This document shows, in pieces, positions 7,801 to 8,944 of a stretch of 8,944 bases of DNA. The notes beneath the pieces were generated by a model, which made no database searches, had not been told where the DNA came from, and saw nothing but the letters and a program-made list of their open reading frames with translations. The translations under genes were made by a program, and so were the position numbers. The stretch covers positions 1 through 8,944 of the forward strand of contig JASHTD010000085.1 of the NCBI GenBank assembly GCA_030040725.1. The letters run 5' to 3'. Origin of the DNA: Candidatus Sulfotelmatobacter sp. Its GTDB lineage: Bacteria > Acidobacteriota > Terriglobia > Terriglobales > Acidobacteriaceae. Within the stretch, counting starts at the first letter, position 1, and each line of letters begins with the position of its first letter.

Positions 7801-8210
7801 CGCGTGACGCCCGCGGTCGGCCGAAGGAGATCTTCGACCAGAGTATTGACTGAAACCTCCATGTCGCCCCAGGCCCCGCGGGACTCGTGGAAACGGGCGC
7901 GTTCACGCGTCCGGCCTTCTTTGCCAACCACCTGCCCGACTCGCTTCAGTTCTTGGGCGATCTGCTGATTCGCTGCGGCAATTGAATTGAACGTGTCAGC
8001 GACCTTGCCTGCCAGCCCCGTCCAGGCGCCCGGAAGGCGCACGGAGAAATCCCCGTCGCGCATGGTTTGCAGGCTGGCCAGAATTACGCTCAGGTTCGCC
8101 GAATCTGGCCCAGCGGCGTGGGTTGCATTGCCATTGCTCTTGTTCTTACCGGCTTCGTCGGGTCCGCCGTTGGCAACGGCAATGGCTGAGTCTTGGCTGA
8201 TTCGCTTCAT
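1893..8210 (-). CDS. Giant soluble poly-HAMP hybrid histidine kinase (HAMP array-GAF-HisKA-HATPase-REC x3)
   Basis: A 2105-residue cytoplasmic hybrid kinase without membrane segments. After a low-complexity leader (about 1-40) come a HAMP-like segment (about 41-90), a degenerate repeat (about 91-185), and eleven 92-residue HAMP repeats at 186-1197. A GAF domain follows at about 1215-1355, then a Q/E/K-rich coiled coil (about 1361-1435). The kinase core has H1442 (NMSHELRTP), N1562 (SNAFKF), D1603 (DSGIGIP) and the G2 loop from about 1632 (GGTGLGLA). Three receivers follow, with acceptor aspartates D1767, D1889 and D2036; the first keeps its lysine at K1816 (FVTKP), and Thr and Lys positions look intact in the other two. 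There is no HPt and no output domain. The repeats resemble those of fungal group III kinases (Nik1/Os-1), where HAMP arrays control kinase activity in osmotic stress and fungicide response; by analogy the array should transmit conformational signals to the catalytic core. The start at 8210 is backed by GGAGAG six bases upstream. It is first gene of the probable operon with the REC-PAS kinase. Signal and output are unknown. Confidence 0.95.
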   Translation of the reverse strand: MKRISQDSAIAVANGGPDEAGKNKSNGNATHAAGPDSANLSVILASLQTMRDGDFSVRLPGAWTGLAGKVADTFNSIAAANQQIAQELKRVGQVVGKEGRTRERARFHESRGAWGDMEVSVNTLVEDLLRPTAGVTRAIAAVAQGNLTQTVRLDVDGRPLEGEFLRSANIVNTMIQQLGVFTAEVTRVAREVGTDGKLGGQAQVPGVAGTWKDLTDSVNSMASNLTGQVRNIAEVATAVASGDLSRKITVDVRGEILQLKEAINTMVDQLRSFASEVTRVAREVGTDGKLGGQAVVVGVAGTWKDLTDSVNAMAGNLTAQVRNIAEVTTAVARGDLSRKITVDVKGEILELKDTINTMVDQLNAFAGEVTRVAREVGTEGKLGGQAQVPGVGGTWKDLTDNVNFMASNLTGQVRNIAEVATAIANGDLSRKITVDVRGEILQLKETLNTMVDQLNRFAGEVTRVAREVGSEGRLGGQANVPGVAGTWKDLTDSVNSMAGNLTGQVRNIAEVTTAVARGDLSRKITVDVKGEILELKNTINTMVDQLNAFAGEVTRVAREVGTEGKLGGQAQVPGVAGTWKDLTDNVNFMASNLTGQVRNIAEVATAVARGDLSRKITVDVRGEILELKDTLNTMVDQLRSFASEVTRVAREVGTDGKLGGQAQVPGVGGTWKDLTDSVNSMASNLTGQVRNIAEVSTAIATGDLSKKITVNVSGEILLLKETINTMVDQLNAFAGEVTRVAREVGTEGRLGGQANVPGVAGTWKDLTDSVNSMAGNLTGQVRNIAEVTTAVARGDLSRKITVDVKGEILELKNTINTMVDQLNAFAGEVTRVAREVGTDGKLGGQAQVPGVAGTWKDLTDNVNFMASNLTGQVRNIAEVATAIANGDLSKKITVDVRGEILQLKETLNTMVEQLRSFAAEVTRVAREVGSEGRLGGQANVSGVAGTWKDLTDSVNAMAGNLTGQVRNIAEVTTAVARGDLSRKITVDVKGEILELKNTINTMVDQLNAFAAEVTRVAREVGTEGKLGGQAQVPGVAGTWKDLTDNVNVMAANLTEQVRGIVKVVTAVANGELTQKLTVNAKGEVAALAETINNMTGTLATFADQVTTVAREVGVEGRLGGQANVPGAAGTWKDLTGNVNLLADNLTNQVRAIAEVATAVTKGDLTRSIQVEASGEVAELKDNINTMIDNLRLTTDRNTEQDWLKTNLARFTGMLQGQRDLATVGRMLLSELAPLVNAQQGVIYQMGGEDSAEMMLLSAFAGDGEDGHLRRLKLGEGLVGQCAAEKRRMLISDLPPNTIAVRSGLFEAVPRNVIVLPVLFEDRVKAVIELASLGAFTTSQLAFLEQLTASIGIVLNSIEATMQTEGLLKQSQQLATELQVQQKELQQTNEQLAQKAQQLAEQNVEVERKNQEIEQARRALEEKAKELALTSKYKSEFLANMSHELRTPLNSILVLGQQLSENPDGNLTPKQVEFSRTIHGAGTDLLNLITDILDLSKIESGTVSVEAEEIFFASLLDAVGRPFRHEAENRHLGFELNSDPHLPRSLVTDAKRLQQVLKNLLSNAFKFTEVGGVRLSVHPAKDGWSEDHPVLSKAAAVVAFEVSDSGIGIPVEKQRIIFEAFQQADAGTSRKYGGTGLGLAISRELASLLGGEIQLRSAPGRGSTFTLFLPQTYVGPSTANAIAVEGKSPMAVLPAQLVVEHPAEKIPDDRENLQPDDAILLIVEDDPHYARVLCDLSRDKGFKVLVASRGAEALQLAEEYHPTAISLDVFLPDMLGWTVLNHLKQDPATRHIPVQMLTLDEDRHHGLARGAFAFVTKPTTPEGLEMALDRIKEYSAPRRKRLLVVEDNPAEQFSIRELLGYDDIDVKVAASGEEAIAAVSQESFDCVVLDLRLPDISGFEVLERFRDTPQLSDLPVVVFTGKELSPEEDARLHSLARSVVVKGVESPERLLDETGLFLHRVVSDLPAEKQKMLDRLHRSDDALVGKKVLIVDDDVRNIFALSSVIERRGMAVITAGTGREAIAKLESTPDVAIVLMDIMMPEMDGYETMQVIRQNASFRRLPIIALTAKAMKGDREKCLETGASEYLAKPVNTEQLLSSLRTWLHR
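4620..7655 (-). repeat. Coding tandem array, 11 units of 276 bp (92-residue HAMP repeat)
   Basis: The array lies inside the poly-HAMP kinase, residues 186-1197. Each unit begins at the Thr of TRVAREVG (TTVAREVG in the last) and contains three constant blocks: GTWKDLT, QVR.IAEV and the GDL...GE HAMP core ending in INTM. Units start every 92 residues (186, 278, 370 and so on to 1106); the first and last starts were checked codon by codon and the spacing is exact, with no indel. Units 1-9 are very similar; unit 10 changes in its second half (VRGIVKVVTAVANGELTQKL) and unit 11 throughout. Each unit seems to hold two HAMP-like halves, a divergent VAREVG-to-NLT half and a canonical IAEV-to-VDQL half, as described for poly-HAMP proteins. 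Because the period is a multiple of three, copy number could change without frameshift. Confidence 0.93.
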
Positions 8211-8220
8211 ACCTCTCTCC
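8211..8220 (-). promoter_or_regulatory. Ribosome binding site of the poly-HAMP kinase
   Basis: On the minus strand the ATG at 8210 is directly preceded by GGAGAGAGGT. The GGAG core ends six bases before the ATG, good spacing for a Shine-Dalgarno site, and it decides the start choice: the next residues (MKRISQD) lead into a hydrophilic linker rather than a domain. Confidence 0.75.
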
Positions 8221-8527
8221 CCAGATGGACGAGCTCTTGCGTCATGTTATGAAATCTTGCGGTAATTTCTTCGCCGCCGACGATCATTCGTCTCGCGAAA
8301 TTTTGACAAGGGCCGGTCTCGTCTGGCTCCTTGCCTGAGTAATGTCCTCCCTCACACACGTTCGATACAAAAAGGCCGCCCTATTCCTCTTTTCGCACTC
8401 ATCCCAGAAAACTTGCGGAGAGAGACCCCTTAAAAATGGCAAACTACCAGTAGATTCCTATCACGTATAACTTAGGCTCGCTCTAGGGTATTTGCTGTAT
8501 AGAGCCGATGCCCTGGCGTGGTGGAAA

Positions 8528-8557
8528 TTGACGATTGTCCGCAAGAAACGGTGTTAT
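8528..8557 (+). promoter_or_regulatory. Candidate sigma-70-like promoter for the DUF4118 gene
   Basis: TTGACG at 8528-8533 matches five of six -35 consensus bases. After an 18-base spacer, TGTTAT at 8552-8557 matches four of six -10 bases. A start near 8564 would leave about 130 bases of leader before the putative ATT start at 8692, or about 30 before the ATG at 8595. Such matches arise by chance often, so this is a candidate only. Confidence 0.3.
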
Positions 8558-8594
8558 CATCCACGGCTTGCATCGACATTTGTGAGACGCTCGG

Positions 8595-8696
8595 ATGCCA
8601 CGTGAGAGATCGCGAACGGAGCCTGACGCTGGAAGTCTTGCCCGTGCGAAGAAGGAAATAGACCAGAAATCATACACTGGAGAGAGACCGTATTAG
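8595..8696 (+). other. 33-codon ORF overlapping the start of the DUF4118 gene
   Basis: This ATG frame encodes a hydrophilic 33-residue peptide, beginning MPRERSRTEPDAG and ending YTGERPY, with TAG at 8694-8696. It ends exactly where the DUF4118 frame becomes compelling, and the two frames differ by one base (CCG TAT TAG against CGT ATT AGC). There are two readings: it is the true N-terminus of the membrane kinase, separated by a one-base insertion (sequencing error or real mutation), or it is a short upstream ORF coupled to the gene. Its charged, membrane-free sequence would suit a cytoplasmic tail before the first membrane helix. No clear Shine-Dalgarno site precedes the ATG. Confidence 0.3.
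8679..8684 (+). promoter_or_regulatory. Shine-Dalgarno-like site before the putative ATT start
   Basis: GGAGAG lies before the ATT at 8692, with nine bases between GGAG and ATT. It closely resembles the site used by the divergent poly-HAMP gene (GGAGAGAGGT). It is the main argument for initiation near 8692 despite the lack of ATG, GTG or TTG at that place. Confidence 0.4.
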
Positions 8697-8944
8697 CGAA
8701 AGCAAGAAATACGAAGCGGCAAGGCGTTACGGGTTAGCAATCCTGGCGGCGATTCTGGCATTGTGGCTTCGGCAGCTTCTCGCGCCGCTCCTTGGCGAAA
8801 GTAATCCGTACCACACGGCCTGGGTGGCTGTTGTCTTTGCCGCCTGGTATTGCGGGCTCTGGCCGTCCATCTTAACGGCGGTGTTGTCTGTGCTCGGCAT
8901 CTGGTATTGGTTCCTGGCTCCGGCTCATAGCTTTGCGCTCAGAG
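8692..8944 (+). CDS. DUF4118 (KdpD-like) membrane protein, probable sensor kinase, N-terminal part only
   Basis: The frame is open from the stop at 8659-8661 to the right edge and encodes about 84 residues from the ATT at 8692. After a short charged tail (ISESKKYEAARR) comes a first hydrophobic helix (YGLAILAAILALWLRQ), a loop with LLGESNPYHT, then two closely spaced helices (WVAVVFAAWYCGLWP, then ILTAVLSVLGIWYWFLAP). The NPY...WVAVVFAAWYCGLWPS pattern is typical of the DUF4118 four-helix module found in KdpD and in many PAS-containing bacterial histidine kinases, so a membrane sensor kinase is expected, but its catalytic part lies outside the window. There is no ATG in this frame. Options are ATT at 8692 with a good Shine-Dalgarno site, CTG at 8677, TTG at 8761 or GTG at 8824 (the last two would cut into or remove helix 1), or a frameshift joining the ATG at 8595. 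It is transcribed divergently from the poly-HAMP operon, which suggests a local signalling cluster. Confidence 0.75.
   Translation, partial: MSESKKYEAARRYGLAILAAILALWLRQLLAPLLGESNPYHTAWVAVVFAAWYCGLWPSILTAVLSVLGIWYWFLAPAHSFALR

Larger units (their letters stand above)
8211..8691. promoter_or_regulatory. Divergent intergenic control region
   Basis: About 480 bases separate the leftward poly-HAMP kinase from the rightward DUF4118 gene. No convincing complete gene is present. It must hold the promoter of the minus-strand operon, but no good sigma-70 pair is seen: the best minus-strand candidate is TTGTCA (8309-8304) with a poor AATGAT fifteen bases on. On the plus strand TTGACG/TGTTAT (8528-8557) is a fair candidate. 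The 11-base string GGAGAGAGACC occurs twice in direct orientation, at 8417-8427 and 8679-8689, and the minus-strand ribosome site at 8220-8213 is also GGAGAGAG. The first plus copy precedes a five-codon frame (MANYQ) at 8436-8453, probably chance. Confidence 0.5.

Noticed and set aside
8303..8308. Perfect TTGACA on the plus strand in the divergent region
   Set aside because: No acceptable -10 element lies 16-18 bases downstream, so it is not called as a promoter.
8518..8661. Plus-strand GTG frame of 47 codons in the same frame as the DUF4118 gene, ended by TAG at 8659
   Set aside because: Considered as an upstream extension interrupted by a stop codon. Its translation (VVEIDDCPQETV...) does not look like the tail of a membrane kinase, and the 33-codon frame from 8595 is a better candidate for an extension.
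8483..8677. Minus-strand frame of 64 codons in the divergent region
   Set aside because: No recognisable motif, no clear ribosome site, and it overlaps the likely leader and promoter of the plus-strand gene. A chance frame is the simpler reading.

Overview
This window looks like chromosomal DNA from a moderately GC-rich, free-living bacterium rich in two-component signalling. The style of the proteins (a soluble poly-HAMP hybrid kinase, a DUF4118 membrane kinase, HPK7-type kinases) would fit a soil Acidobacteriota-like organism. That placement is inferred from protein style only; no marker gene is present.

Layout. Positions 1-217 show no convincing gene. Positions 218-1825 (minus strand) encode a 535-residue soluble hybrid kinase: REC receiver, coiled coil, PAS, coiled coil, HisKA_3-type kinase. 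A 67-base gap separates it from the gene upstream in transcription order. That gene, at 1893-8210 (minus strand), fills most of the window and encodes a 2105-residue soluble hybrid kinase: N-terminal degenerate HAMP region, eleven uninterrupted 92-residue HAMP repeats, GAF, long coiled coil, HisKA, HATPase and three C-terminal receivers. The two minus-strand genes probably form an operon, transcribed from right to left. Positions 8211-8691 are a divergent control region. From about 8692 to the right edge, on the plus strand, begins a DUF4118 (KdpD-like) membrane protein, almost certainly another sensor kinase, cut off by the window end. Its frame holds no ATG.

How the parts could work together. 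The poly-HAMP kinase has its own phosphoacceptor His, ATP site and three receivers, but no HPt and no output domain. The neighbour starts with a receiver and ends in a NarX/DegS-like kinase. A plausible but unproven scheme is that phosphoryl flow or direct contact from the large kinase sets the state of the smaller one, which then acts on a NarL/LuxR-type regulator encoded elsewhere.

The most notable sequence signals are: the 3036-base coding tandem array (276-base period) with an apparent five-unit higher-order pattern; strong silent divergence between units that are nearly identical as protein; two divergent units next to the GAF domain; a receiver in the smaller kinase lacking the usual lysine; and the ATG-less or frameshifted start of the rightmost gene. 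The poly-HAMP architecture belongs to a known family, related in repeat sequence to the fungal Nik1/Os-1 kinases, so it is unusual in size and organisation rather than wholly new. I see no CRISPR array, insertion sequence, tRNA, rRNA, prophage or toxin-antitoxin module.
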